NCBI RefSeq assembly: GCF_020184175.1
Contig: NC_065530.1
Location: forward strand, 30,853,260 to 30,917,259
DNA from: Aphis gossypii
Lineage: Eukaryota; Arthropoda; Insecta; Hemiptera; Aphididae
DNA length: 64,000 bases
Direction of reading: 5' to 3'
Shown here in pieces: positions 39,301-52,801 of this stretch (its first letter is position 1; each line of letters begins with the position of its first letter). The notes under the pieces were generated by a model that saw only the letters and a program-made list of their open reading frames with translations, ran no database searches and was not told where the DNA came from. Made by a program: the position numbers and the translations under genes.

Positions 39301-40639
39301 TGTATTAAAAATCAAATACGGCAAGAAATATATACACTCAATTACAACGAATCTCACAATTTCGACTTAGGAAGACAGCTATCTCTCACTATAATACGTA
39401 GACAAAAATATGCAATCACTAAAACGTTTTACATAGGAACCTACTATAAATAATTGTTTAAAAAGATATTAGGTATTCCATTAAAATAAGTAGTAAATAA
39501 TAACAGTTTGTAATTTTATATTTTACGTATATTATTTTATGTGTTGTATAGGTATGTATTCTTTAAATGTTTTGGAAGATTTTAAAATTTTTTTAGACAT
39601 TCAACAATACGTCCTTATAAAATGTTAGGTTAGGTTAACCCGTTTTAAGTATTAGCGTATATCATCATTTCCTTGATACCAATGATACGTTTATACCGCT
39701 TTGGTTTACATCTTACTATAAAAAAATGAAGACGTATTCAATGAATAACGTTTAATTGTCTGCTTCGTCGGCTCGATCACTCATAATTAATTATAAACTC
39801 ATATAGTACCTAAATTAGTTAACTATCAAGCATAGATTTATAAATTTACATTTTTAACCATAACTTATATTTCATAAAATGTTATTTTACATTATTAATA
39901 CATATGAAAAAAAAATGTTTAATTTCCTAACATTAGTAATTCATGTGATAAATAAGAGATACTCATATAAGTTAATACTATTAGGAATAATTACTACCTG
40001 TTAGTAAGTTTCTAGCCAGTGCTGCTAGAGTGGATAATGATAATTTATGAATATTAAATTACAGATTACCTAAGTATTGCATCGGAACTAGCAAGATTAA
40101 ATTACTTAGATTTGATCATGTTAATTCTTTTTTATAATAGGTATACGAGTTGTGCAATTTCTGATTAAAGCTGTTTAGGTGTATTTCGAATACAATAGGT
40201 ATAATAGTATACAGTTAATCGTAGGCAAATTTTTATTGTTCTTAAAACAAATTACCTATACTATTTTTAATAAAAAACAATGCATTTTTTAAATACCTAG
40301 GGAAAAAATTATCTAAAAAGTTTACTTGACAAACATATTTTATGTACATAATACATTACATAATAAAAATTAAATGAAATTTTCGAATTATAAGACTAAA
40401 TTAATTATATAATTTTATGAATTTGAATCGGAAAATATTTGTATAAAAACAATACAATTTTTTTATGAGTATATTTATATAAAATGAATATCACAAATAA
40501 TATAGGTAGCTATAATTACAATAATATGTTTAATGTACCTACTTTTAATCTATCAACGACGAACGACACATAAATAAAATATCTTATAAATACACCAACA
40601 TTTAAGTTTTTTTATAATTATTGTGAGCTCTAAACTTAT

Positions 40640-41170
40640 GGAAAACCTTGTATAAATTTTCAACTCTTAGCTACTTATAAAAAATTTTATGAATTATACT
40701 TACAAAATAATTTGCAAATATTCATGATTTTGACGAATTTTCGTCAATATTTGAACTTCAAATACTAATAAAAAAAAATTGTGCCTATGTAATTCTTATA
40801 ATTTTTTTAACCACTATAAGAATAACTTATGAGGAACTTTGTATTCAATTTTCAAGTATTTTGACTCGGCCAAAAAAAATTTGTCGACACTTTAAAAAAA
40901 AAATTATCAAAAAAATTGAAAATTTTAGTTGTCTATAAATAGCTCAAAAAAGTCAAAATATTTAAAAAATTAAATCATGTAAAAAAAAATGTCAATCTAA
41001 ATAACTGATGAAATTTTCAAGTATCTATGACTTATACTTTTTGAATAATAACAAATATTTAAAAATGTTTGAAGATAAATCGTTATCGTTAAGCTATTTC
41101 GTGAAAATTTTAAATTTAAACGCACTTAAAATTTTTCCTATAATGATGCTTCGAGTTTTCTCTATAGATA
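40640..41170 (+). repeat. Dispersed non-coding repeat, copy related to 9890-10060
   Basis: It is rich in blocks such as TTGCAAATATTCATGATTTTG, TCAATATTTGAACTTCAA, TTTTGACTCGGCC and TTTTCAAGTATCTATGAC. Part of it matches the inverted copy near 10 kb. The class is unknown, and a (AC)n microsatellite follows it directly. Confidence 0.4.
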
Positions 41171-41172
41171 CT

Positions 41173-41209
41173 TACACACACACACACAACACACACACAC
41201 ACACACACA
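41173..41209. repeat. (AC)n microsatellite, interrupted
   Basis: An alternating CA tract with one AA interruption near the middle. Confidence 0.9.
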
Positions 41210-42172
41210 TCCAAGAGTCCAAATTTTTATAAATACATTACATTTTATAAACATTTTACCATAAAAATTTCTATAAAAATTCAAATTAGCCATCCGCGTT
41301 ATAATCCAATTATTTATTATAGGGAATACCTACCTAATTGAATAATAATATGATAATTGAAAAAAAATTAATTTAATTCTCTTAAAATACTAATTTATAA
41401 TAAATATAATTATTATAATAAAATTGTATGTATTATATCACATGTTTGCTTTGTCATATTTTGTCACTTTTTCAGTATCTATCTATTATGATGCGTTATG
41501 GTGGTTATGGGTTATATACTTAATAATACTTATATATACGCGTGACTATAGATTTCTTTTACAGAGGCATTATGCATTTTAATATCCAGCATAATTAAAT
41601 AATTTAAATTGTTAGCACCATAGTTTTTAAAATTAGTGGTAGACTGCATTAGAATTATGGAGAGGGAAAGAGAGAGAATAGATTTTAAAATTAATTTTTA
41701 ATAAATAAACCTTAAACTAGAGACATCATTTTTTTTTTATCAATATATTAATTTTATTTTTGTTATAGGAATATAATATTATTTGGCTTAATAATTTTTG
41801 GTGAAGCAATAAATGTTTGTATTGATCATTTTATTTTTTATACTAATTAATAAGTATAGGTACCTAAGGGTACCTAAATAAATTTCAATAAAACTAATAA
41901 TACGAAAACAAATTGTTGAAAGCCTAGCTATTTTAAGTCCAAAAGGTCATAAAATAATATGGGAAAAAATAATAATATAACATGTATGGATAATATATAT
42001 ATATATATATATATTCATTTATTATATAATATAATATAACATATTATATTACTATTATCTAATAATTTGAATATATTAAGTTTTTCTTGACTGTTACCCG
42101 GCAGGCTGGGGATTTTTGAAATGTCAAATTACTGTTCCCTTGCTTCCACCGACACCATAATCCCTCGTATAT

Positions 42173-42194
42173 TATGTATGTATGTATGTATGTA
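42173..42194. repeat. (TATG)n microsatellite
   Basis: Five tandem TATG/ATGT units. Confidence 0.8.
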
Positions 42195-42611
42195 TAATTT
42201 ATATTTATTAGTTATATGATATCTATATATTTTTGTATAATCATTTATTTTTATAACATTACGCTGCTAATATCGTAATATACTAAATGTCTAAATGCAT
42301 ATGATAATGATTGTAAGATATGTGGTTAAGTTTTCAAACATCGAAGGACATCGAAAAGTACCTACCTATAGTTATTATACGTGAATTTATTTAAATTATA
42401 TTTGTAAATAAAAATCACAAAAGACGAATACTCAATGATGTGAGTATGTGATATAAATACGAAATTGTTAGTGCTGAAGTATTGACAAAATATGCAGACC
42501 ACATATATCTTATGCATATTTGATGCCTGCACAAAGAATTATATTTCAGGTTTGTAATAAAAATAATAATTCTAGGTATATGGATAAATTATTATTATGA
42601 TGTGGTAAGGT

Positions 42612-42640
<29 letters not shown>
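42612..42640. repeat. (AAAT)n microsatellite
   Basis: About seven tandem AATA units. Confidence 0.85.
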
Positions 42641-42643
<3 letters not shown>

Positions 42644-44079
42644 TATGTTTAAACGCGACGTATAATTTATAATAGTTTTTGACTAGGTATTCAACTATAT
42701 TGGATATAAATACCTACTTTATACTTATACTATACTTACTAAATAAATGTATACCCAATGACCCAATGATAATATAAGTATTATAATTTGTTTTAGAAAA
42801 ACATATTTAACCTCTCGGGACTCAGATAGGTAATACATAATTTAAACAACATATTTTGTATTTAATTAGTTATAAATTAATCACAATTTTATAACAAATT
42901 GAAGAATGCGAGGGTGAGACTACTGAACTCTGGGTAAATATATACCCCTTTACCCCAAACAAAATCCTAAATACATTGCTGATACAATTAGAATAAGTAT
43001 ATAGCTGGTACCTATATGGCTATATAGTAGGTACCTATTACTGCAGTTATCTATAAGTCTTAACTGGTATAACATATAATACCATAGTAAATTTAGTAAC
43101 CAATAAATTATATATTTCATATTATGGATCCTTATATTCGAGCTACATACGAGTTGATTCTAAATTCCTAATTACTGAATCAGTTCTTGTATATCTATAG
43201 GTAATTGTCTATACTTAATAATTAGTATATACACAATACACATATCACATAAGGATTGGTTCCTAGGTGATTAGCTTTAGATAACATATAAATTGGTTTC
43301 AATGATTTTTTTTTCATTTTAATAATAAAATCAACTTTTTTGATTATAGAAGAAAAATTATTGTAGATACTTGTATTTAAGTGACAACAGTTTCGCAGGC
43401 TAAAATATGTTTACGTTGAAAGCTATACATACTTATACATAAATATAATAAATAAACTATAATAATATAGTTATAGTATGTATACTATGTAGGTACCTAT
43501 ATAGTATATGTATATTGTATGTACGAATACCTATACGTATTAAATATTAGTCATTAGTTCATTACTAATATGCAAGGCCCCCCACATACAATTTCGGACT
43601 CCTGTAATAAATGTTTGTCCAGGCCTTTTATAAAACTTCCAAAAATACAATTTACCACCTATATAAAAATGTTTTGAATAATAATTGTTTTTAATTATAC
43701 CAATTCAAATTCAATATCCACTGTTAATTATTAAGATAGGATAACATCTGTCAGGTTAGCTAGTAAATTATAAAAAATCAAGATTCATAAGCATTTCAAC
43801 ATTAATAATGTCTTTTCTATTTTTTTATTACAATATTATCTAAATTAAAAAATAAAAAAAACAAGTATATTTTAATTAATATTCAATTTATTTATTTTTT
43901 AAGTTAAAATTTTATTTTGCGGGCTTTGAGCTCAGCGTAATTAATGGTTAAACATCAAATTAACTATCATTAATCAATGACTATTATGTGTATATTCCAT
44001 AAAATGTTATTTTACAATATTATTTAATATAAAATAAGTATTTCTGCTAAAATTTTAAAAATAACAAATAAATTTCAAC

Positions 44080-44160
44080 AGGCCACGGGCCCTTAAAATA
44101 GCCGGGCCCCTGTACTCAAGGTCCATCAACACCCCCCCCCCTTGTGAAGGCCCCACCAAT
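44080..44160. repeat. GC-rich transposon-like scrap
   Basis: Words such as GGCCACGGGCCC, GCCGGGCCCCTG, a run of C and AAGGCCCC stand out from the AT-rich flanks. A similar GGCCCCCCAC lies near 43577. It may be terminal sequence of a DNA element, but no boundary or target duplication is clear. Confidence 0.3.
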
Positions 44161-45720
44161 AGGTAATACTTATCAAATAAGTGTATAAGTAATATTACTC
44201 AATATCCTCAATATCAAATAATTTAAAGTATCTATAAATTAAAATAAATGTTATAGAAAAAAAATTGAATAAAATAAATAAATATTTGGGTGGATGGAAC
44301 ACAATTTTGAATTAAGATTTTACTAACAATTTACAAAAATATGTACCTACCTCATTCTGAAGTAGAAGAAATTATGCAATTTTTTTTTTTTTTTTGTGGC
44401 AAATCAGTACCTATTAGGATTTTAATAATATTACCGATTTGTACACGTAGGAATCGATTTCTGTATCTTAGGCACCTATACGCATCGTATTACCTAACAC
44501 TATCGTATATAGCTACTTTAGCGTTATAGTTATGCATTATGTATATTGTATATTATTAATTATTGTACAGTTTTAGTTTTTACCGTTTTATCTATAAGAA
44601 CACTTCGTCACAATGCTTTAAATACTACATACCTACATACTTTGGTATTATAGGTACCCATTTTATTACTATAAATTATATTATATTATTGAATATTAGC
44701 ACAACTTTATTTGTGGTTACTGGTTGTATACCTACTTGCAGTACCTATCAGTCATATTGTTCAACATTTTTATGTTCTAATTCTAATATATTATCAGAAT
44801 TTTTTTTTTTATTATAAAATCATTTGACTGACAAAAACATACCTAAGTACTTCAATGATATTAAAGGTATCTCTGTATAATATTATCTCTGAATTAAAGT
44901 AATTTTACTTTACTCATATAGTTATGTGTGGTAGTTACAATTTTGAATTTATTATGTCTAAGAATATATAATTATACAAATACACTTTAATACATAGAAA
45001 TATATTACTGCTAATTAACACAATAACTCTACAGTTTACATATAACTATTAGAGTAAATACTCGGAATGATTGAATTAAAAATTGATGGGACCCTGGATC
45101 TACTACATTTTTCTCCCTTGTCCCCTCAAATTGTCTTCATGATATATAAAAATATACTTAAAAAAAAATCGATTATTTAAAAATGAATAAAATAAGTAGT
45201 TTTATTTATATTACATTACTATCGTAATATAATAAAATAGTTGTAATAATTTTTGAAATCAAAAAAACAAAACACCATAATTTTATGGAGATCCTTAAAA
45301 AAGCGGGACCAGATTCATTTGTCCTCAATGCCCTTGAAAAATCTGGCCATTAAGCAGTTATGGTATAAAGAATTTCTCCACAGTCGTGATTTATTATTTT
45401 TTCATAATATTATATGTAGGTAAGTATCTATCAACATTCTACAGTCTACAATTTAAATTATTATGCTAATGATTCTACGTAAAAAGAAATCAAACCAAGA
45501 AAATTTGTTGGTACACAATTTGATTATTATTAGTTCTTGCCTAACCTGCACGAGATAATAAACTGATCAAAATGATAATGTGAATGATAACCGGCAATAA
45601 AATATTGAAAAACTGTAAAAACTTGAAATTATTATAACATTAATTATATTACATCCAATAAAAATTTCGTTATGGAAGTAGCATTATAAATTACAGTTCA
45701 AGATTAACGTTGATACGACA

Positions 45721-47081
45721 ATGAGCAATGTACTAAGGACGTGCAGGGGCTTTGTTCTATTGTTTAACCGACAGTGTATCAAGTCTGTCCAACGAGGGTT
45801 TCACTCAACAGAACCATGTTTTGACAAACGTCCTAAAGTTGACGTGGTAAGCGTAGATAGTTTCAATAATGTCCAGAACAAGAATAAGAAGACGTATTTG
45901 GATATGTTAAGGGTGTACCAAATGGAAAAATATCGATCTGGTCATGTAGAGTTTATAAACACGGCACTTAAACATCTAGATGAATTTGGCGTAAATGAAG
46001 ATTTAGAAACTTACAAGAAACTCATCCAAGTATTACCAGCTGGAAAATTTGTCCCCCAAAACTATATACAGTCAGAGTTTATGCACTACCCAAAACACCA
46101 GCAGTGTATCATCGATTTATTACAGAAAATGGAAGATAACGGTAAAATTGTAAATCCTTAAACTGACATAACATTTGAGTTTTTATTATATTTTTTAGGA
46201 GTAATTCCTGATTGGGAAGTAGAGGATTTGCTTGTAAAACGGTTTGGTCCTCGTGGATTTCCTGTTCGGCGCTACTGGCGCATGATGTACTGGATGCCAA
46301 AATTTAATAATCTATCCCCTTGGCCTATACCTAAGCCTGCACCTAATGATCCTTATGAACTAGCATTATTAGCTATCAAAAGGATTAGTAGTATTGATAT
46401 TGAATCCGAAGTTAAAGTATACAAAACTAATCAATTAGAAGAAAGCTTAGAAGATACATGGATAGTTAGTGGTCAAAGTCCTGATCAAAAGAAATTAATT
46501 GAAAATCACCCAGATAATATCCCTATATACATTGAAGGGGGGTTTAGAATATGGCTTCGAAAACAGAGTATTATATATTTCATTTTAAGGACCGAACCTC
46601 CTCCAGCAATAGAAAACGAAGAACAAGAAGATGAAGACGGTATTATGATACTTAAATAAATAATTTTTTTACAATTTCATATATTTAGTAAGAATTTGTT
46701 ATTATTTTTAGATATTAGTAATTTTCGTGTACCTTTTTTGGATAACCCAATTCCGAAAAAATCCGATAAAATTGCTATAAAAAAAACTGTGCATGAACAA
46801 GAAGATGGTACGATACTTGCAGTTGCTGCCACTGGTACATCCAGTAAAAACTCTTTATTATCTTGGGTATTTAATTTTAACAAAATCTTATTATATATGA
46901 GCTAAAAGTTTATTTAACATTAAAGATAAGGTTCTTGGAGAAAGATGGAAACCCAAGACTAACTCGTATACCAATTTTATTTACAAGTAAATCACCACTT
47001 GGAAATGTGGAACCATTGTCTGAACTTGATGAATCTAAGAAAGAAGTCGAACAGTCGAAACAAAAAGTTCCCATAGAGTAA
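45721..47081 (+). CDS. ECSIT: ECSIT, mitochondrial complex I assembly / Toll-pathway adaptor
   Basis: Four exons, 45721-46141, 46199-46639, 46712-46866 and 46926-47081, join in phase to 390 residues; the introns are only 57-72 bases. ECSIT works in the mitochondrial complex I assembly (MCIA) machinery and was first described as an adaptor in Toll/TRAF6 signalling. The N-terminus (VLRTCRGFVLLFNRQC, then QRGFHST) is basic and amphipathic, as for a mitochondrial presequence. Conserved blocks are FVPQNYIQSEFMHYPKHQQ, DLLQKMEDNGVIPDWE, NLSPWPIPKPAPNDPYELA, VSGQSPDQ, PIYIEGGFRIWLRKQ and YFILR, all characteristic of ECSIT. The C-terminal part ends in LTRIPILFTS and a charged tail. The start is the first in-frame ATG and gives the targeting peptide. 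It is convergent with NUBP2, with 251 bases between the stops. Confidence 0.93.
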
Positions 47082-47117
47082 AATGTAAATTTATATCAAG
47101 TAAGAATAATATAATTT

Positions 47118-47123
47118 AATAAA
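47118..47123 (+). terminator. Poly(A) signal AATAAA of ECSIT
   Basis: A canonical hexamer 36 bases past the ECSIT stop codon. Confidence 0.6.
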
Positions 47124-47332
47124 ATATAATGTGTAACAAGCACATAGAATTTTAATTTGTATGTGTATTTGTATATATTTGTATAGCATGAATTAAAATA
47201 TATCTTAATTAATGCTATATAGACTTTTAAAAGTTCTTTGGTAATAACAAATAACAAACAGTATATTATAATATTAATGCAATAAACATTGAAACTAAAT
47301 GTGTATATAAGTATAAAAATTCATTAGGTTAA

Positions 47333-49346
47333 TCAGTTTGGATTTATTACACGGTCAACAATTGAGTTATAAGATACAGCTATTTGTGATTCAGGATGAG
47401 TTAAACCGACATATTTTGATGTCTCGGAGGATACTCTTGGATCTATTGGTACAGTTCCTAAAAAAGGAACTTGGAAATGTTCAGCTAAAGATTTTCCACC
47501 GTTGGATGAAAACAAATTTGTACACTCCTATAAAATAAAACAAAAATTATAAATATTTAAATTTGTAAATCATTATTGTTTTTTTTTATGTTAAGGCTAT
47601 AATTTAAAATCAATAGATTATCAACATTATTCAAATTTTAACAAATATTTTTTATGAATGAGAAGTATAAGTTATTAAGTTAATATTTTTAAAAAATCAC
47701 TATTAATTTCACATATTCAAGATAATATTATAACTTAATTCATTTTTAAATAATTCAATATTGTTTTGTTTTTGTTTTATTTGTTACAATATTAATATTG
47801 TTTCATTAATTTAAAATGTTGGTTTTATTATTTTAATTAAAATTAAATAAGAACTAATTTACAGTTTCTTTAAAGAAACTTAAAAATGAAAAGCCATGAT
47901 ACCTAATAAATAAATTAAATATTTCTAATAGTAATTTTAAAATAAACAAATTGTGTGTTTTATCTAGTTTAAAGTATTAATTATAATAAAAAGTTAAAAT
48001 GGTTATTTTTAACCTACATTTTATTTGTGATATAATACATATACATTATACATCTATATAATATTATGTATATAATATTTTTTTAAACATTTAGTAATAG
48101 GAAAACTAATTTGTAAATTTAAAATTAATTAGTCTTAAACAAGATTTACATTTCATGATAGAAATAGGAAATAATACAGTCCTAATTGGAAAATAAAATA
48201 CATGTTATGATACTTCGTTCCACACTAAAATTATTGCCAAAACGCACAAAGTATTTCCAGTAAATAAAAGTAATATTTGAGCAATTTATTAACTCACAGC
48301 ACAATTAGGACAAACGTAACCACTCATGTTCTCAACTATTCCTAGTATTGGAATACAAGTTTTACGACAAAATGACAACTCTTTTCTGACATCATCCAAA
48401 GCAATTTGTTGTGGAGTCGTCACAAGTATTGCTCCATCACATGGAGTTTCTCTAAAATTATGAAATCAATAATTAAGCATGTTCTCAAATATAAAGTTAA
48501 TGATAAATAAATTATAGAATTCCATACTTAATATTCTCCATAACTGTAATGTGTTCATCAGATGTGCCTGGTGGTGTATCAATAATTAAATAATCAACGT
48601 CTTCCCAGAAAACATCAGAAAGTAATTGTTTTATGAATGCTGTTTACGACAAACACATATATAAATTTATATACATAAAGATAGCAATAACTTTTTTAAA
48701 TAACAAACCAGTCTTTTTTGGTCCTCTCCACACAACACTGTCATTTCTGGATTTGGTCAAGAATCCAATTGAAAGGACACCTAAAGATTTTGACTCATCC
48801 GTATAAACTGGAACCCAACCAGCTTCACATTGATGTACCTCTTGGTTTTCTAGTTTTAATAAATATGGTATTGAAGGACCACATAAATCTACGTCTAATA
48901 TGCCAACCTAATAAATTGATATTGCAATTAAAAAAAAAAAGTTAGCTGAATTTCTAGTGTTTGTAATATTTTCATATGTTAGTTCATAATGCTCCAGGCT
49001 TCAGTTTTAATAAAAATAGCCAATAGGTTACATAAAAAACAATGTGTTTTGTTTCTTGTTACTAACAAGAAAGCTATCAAGCTTCGATTCATCAGCTATT
49101 GGCCAATTTCTTTCCTCTATTGGTCTGTTGTAAATTTTTTCAAAATAATTAAGAGTTAAATATTTACTTTACGTAGGTAAGTTATACTTTATGCAGCACT
49201 ACCAATCTGTGACTAATTAAAATTGATAATCTTACCCGATATCCTTTAGTTACTAATCCAAGTGCCAACTGAGTGCTCACAGTTGATTTACCAACTCCTC
49301 CTTTACCAGACATCACTAAAATAATATGTTTCACATTTGAAGACAT
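47333..49346 (-). CDS. NUBP2: NUBP2, cytosolic Fe-S cluster assembly P-loop NTPase
   Basis: Five exons on the minus strand, 49236-49346, 48709-48907, 48528-48639, 48298-48451 and 47333-47527, give 256 residues, the normal length. NUBP2 (yeast Cfd1) forms a scaffold with NUBP1 that builds and passes on [4Fe-4S] clusters in the cytosolic iron-sulfur assembly pathway. The deviant Walker A SGKGGVGKST is at residues 13-22, followed by DVDLCGPSIP (switch I region), DYLIIDTPPGTSDEH (Walker B region), ILVTTPQQIALDDVRKE and NMSGYVCPNCAEC. The cluster-binding CxxC is Cys188 and Cys191, with Cys194 close by. The N-terminal four-cysteine ferredoxin-like motif of NUBP1 is absent, which supports NUBP2. The start is the only ATG before the P-loop. 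No lesions are seen. Confidence 0.95.
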
Positions 49347-51727
49347 CTTAACTATCTATATGGACAATAAACACCATCAAATCTAATTTGTTATATGGTT
49401 ATTGTAAAACAATAAGCAAATCTTAAAATTAACAATATTAGCTAACCAAAATATCTGCTAATTGTTTTAAATTATTAAGTATAAATCATAAATGACTATT
49501 GATTGTTCAAATACTTCAGAATCGGTTCAGATGAAAGTAGCAACTAGCAATAGTAGGTAACAATAATCTTATCAATTTATCATGTAATACACTTATATTA
49601 TATTATAATATATTTATATTGGCGAACGGCAAACAATTTCTTATCAATTAACTGTTGCCCCCCGGCTTCATGAAACTGATACACGGTCAAAGATAAATAA
49701 TATAAGTTTTAACAACACTCACAGTCAGTTGTCTATCTATTTTAAATTGATTAATTCTTCTTCTTTGGTTTCTTATTAGTAACTAATTATTATCTTGACA
49801 TCAGAAATCGCGCATAAGTCATTCATTAAAATATTTTTTCACTGCGTTAAAAAATTGATAGTGAATGGTGTGATACGTTCGAGGCGTTACAAGTTTATTT
49901 ACATATTACGCTATAAGCGGCAACATTTTTTTTTATGTTCATAAAAGCATATTATTATAATTACTGAATAAGTCAAATTATTTTTTTTCAAAAAATTCGA
50001 GTACTCATTTTAATTGGTGTGTGATAACGCTGACAAGTACACCACTTGGCGATGAATTCATTCATAATTAATATTTCTGGTGGTTTTATGTCAATGTATT
50101 TATTTTATTTTCCTTTATATGAACTATACCAAATAAAATAAAAATTAAATGTACCTACCTATCTTTGTTTTCAACTAAAATTTAAAAAAAAAAAATACAT
50201 TTTAGAAATATTAAAAACTTTGATTTTATTTAACGGCGACAGTCTCAGTGAACGTGTTAATACTAAGAATTTCATTTTTAAATTTGTATCTAAAATATTT
50301 ATTTATACTTAAATTTTGAAGTTTTGTTATTATAAGTGTGGTAAAGCTGGAAACATATAGGCATCTGAGATTCTTAGACAACGGGGAAACGTACGATTAC
50401 CTATAATATTTATGTCGGTCATATTAGTCAATATATTGGTAACTACAAAATAATTTACACATATTTGCAGAATTTCGTAAAAGTAAAAATTTAAAACTGT
50501 GATCCACTACACGGAACTGTATTCCTCAAACGAGAAGAAATAAGACTGCGCGAATAGACTTTTATGTTTCAGTGATTGTATTGAATATTTTTTTTTAATT
50601 ACCTTAGCGCTATCTATTAACAACAGCTAACAGCATTTATGCACGCGTAGATTAGGTCTATCGCCGGTAGATCGCACTGTAGTTACTGTTCGGGGGCGTC
50701 GTTCGAAATATCTACAATCGTCATTTTGAACGGACGCTTAAATCGTGGCTCGTGATTAGCCGATGAAAAAATTTAAAGAATCCATTTAAATTCCATTTAA
50801 AAAACTTCTTAGATTTTTGATTTCAGTTTGGCATTATGAGCAGTGCAGTTCTTATCGTTTATTTTAAAGTAATAGTCAGTGATCTGGAGAATCGCGAACA
50901 ACTGATGCTGGTCGATTTTTTTAAAAATATACGAAGTCGATCGTAATAAAAATTAATTTTACCATTATCGTCCGATCGTGATGATAGGTAGTCGGAATTG
51001 TTTATTATTTCCGGTTATAATTCGATTTAACAATCGTACAACGAGTATTGCTCGGGCTGTATTTTTTCGTTTTTACATTCAGCATTTATTTAGAATTTTA
51101 AATAAGGCGAATGCAAATAATAAATGTGAAACTTATCTTTTTAATCGGGAATGGAGGATAAGTGTTTTTTTTTTTGATATGATATAAAGGCAAGTACCTA
51201 CCTACGTATGTTTATTATACTGAGATAATCTTTCATTTTTCAAACGTGAAAACACTGAAAACTTATAGAAAGGCTTCATCAAACTAAACGTCGTGTACTT
51301 ATTAAAAAAAAGTTTATCGATTTTTTATGTGTTAAAATTAACTTTTAAAAAAGTAGGTAATCACATAAGTTAATATTTCCCCAGTAAACGTAGTATTATC
51401 CACCTCGACGAACAATTTTATAATAGATGCATGTTAGATTATGATGACCTTTTCGTTTTGTTCATCAAACAAATTTTTCTCACTCCTAAATTTCGATTTA
51501 CTAACATTTCAAAATACATAATCTTATTTATTTGAAAATGTTGATACTCCTGTATTATATGTTGGTCATTATCCATAATATTCTGTGTGAAAGTTTAGAT
51601 AATGTTGAATATTCTTATCTTTAAGTTTGATAATAAATCAATTAATTATTTTTTTATATTAATGAAGTTTAATACACAAAATTGTACCATTCATACAATT
51701 GTACCTGCTGAACACAAGTTTTCTATG
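49347..51727. other. Gene-free stretch upstream of NUBP2
   Basis: It contains the NUBP2 promoter. A CpG-rich patch at about 50640-50770 (GGGGGCGTCGTTCG and similar) and a 69-codon open frame at 50978-51187 suggest a possible second transcription start to the right, but no coding gene is supported. Confidence 0.45.
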
Positions 51728-51735
51728 TTGTATAT

Positions 51736-51944
51736 CAGGGGTGGCCAAACTTTTTTTGGTCACGATCTACTTAAAATATACTTCACCTCTGAGGATCGAC
51801 TTCCATAATTTTTTTTTTTATAGTAATTGAATTACTATAATTATTAAGAAACATGTTGAGCGCGTGGCCCTAAAAATAAATTTTAACATGATTGACTTTG
51901 AAATTATTCGAAATAGATCGCGATCGACTGTTTAGCCGCCCCTG
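51736..51944. mobile_element. Short non-autonomous hAT-like element with 8-bp target duplication
   Basis: The left end is CAGGGGTGGCCAAACTTTTT and the right end GTTTAGCCGCCCCTG, which are imperfect inverted repeats of hAT type. The flanking 8-base words are TTGTATAT (51728-51735) and TTGTATAC (51945-51952), a near-perfect target-site duplication. It is 209 bases long with no transposase. Confidence 0.75.
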
Positions 51945-51952
51945 TTGTATAC

Positions 51953-52801
51953 GTTTGTTGGAATGAAGCCAAGACGTTGGCTAGCGAGGGTAGTACAACT
52001 GTAGTGTCCTTTTAACATATTTTTCTGTTTACTAATTTTGTCTATAGACAGAGGAATTTATTTTATTTTATTATCGTCTTGTGTAATGTGTAAATCATTT
52101 ATAACAAACAATAATAATATGTAAATATTGAAATCTGAGTAAAATTGGCTTTAACTTATTGGCATTTGACTCTATTACTTACTATACTTACTACTCAAAT
52201 TTGGGATTTGGGTAATAAGTAATAAATTTACATAAATGCTCTACCAAATACCAATCATATAGTGTTAATACTTACTGAATATTACTATAATATTATCAAA
52301 TATTAATATAATAATTACAGGGACTTTTTAGTTTTTACCGAAAATATATATTTATTGAATATTATGAAATTGCAATTATTAATTCAAATTCCCGGATAAA
52401 ATTAAAAATGGTACAGCCGCAGTCAACCATTTTTTTTGAAAATGAATGGATTCTATATTTTTATGTTAAATGACAATACTTTGACGTAATGAAATATTGT
52501 TCATATCGTGTTATTATTATTGTGATCATAATGCGAAATTATAAGCTTACATTATCATGATATATGTAAACTTAAAGGTTATAAGTACAATTAGGTTTTA
52601 TAGGTTTTTTATTTAGGTACTATATATTACCTAAATAAATATTTTTCACGATTAAAAGAGAGGGGATGGGTTTGGTTCAGCGTTTCAACATAAATGTTCC
52701 ATATTAATTAGTAAAATGGCAATATCCGATGGGTATCCGCATGTCCTTTAAAGGACAAAAATTTCAATTGAAATTGTGGGTCACTATGCTAATCTATAAT
52801 T
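51953..52801. other. Gene-free stretch
   Basis: AT-rich intergenic DNA with nothing recognised. Confidence 0.5.

Larger units (their letters stand above)
36831..45460. other. Gene-free stretch, 8.6 kb
   Basis: No recognisable gene. A 63-codon minus-strand frame at 37141-37332 has balanced composition but no family and no clear splice context. The stretch also holds a dispersed repeat (40640-41170), several microsatellites (41173-41209, 42173-42194, 42612-42640) and GC-rich transposon-like scraps near 43575 and 44080-44160. The last segment, 45461-45720, should contain the ECSIT promoter. Confidence 0.5.
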
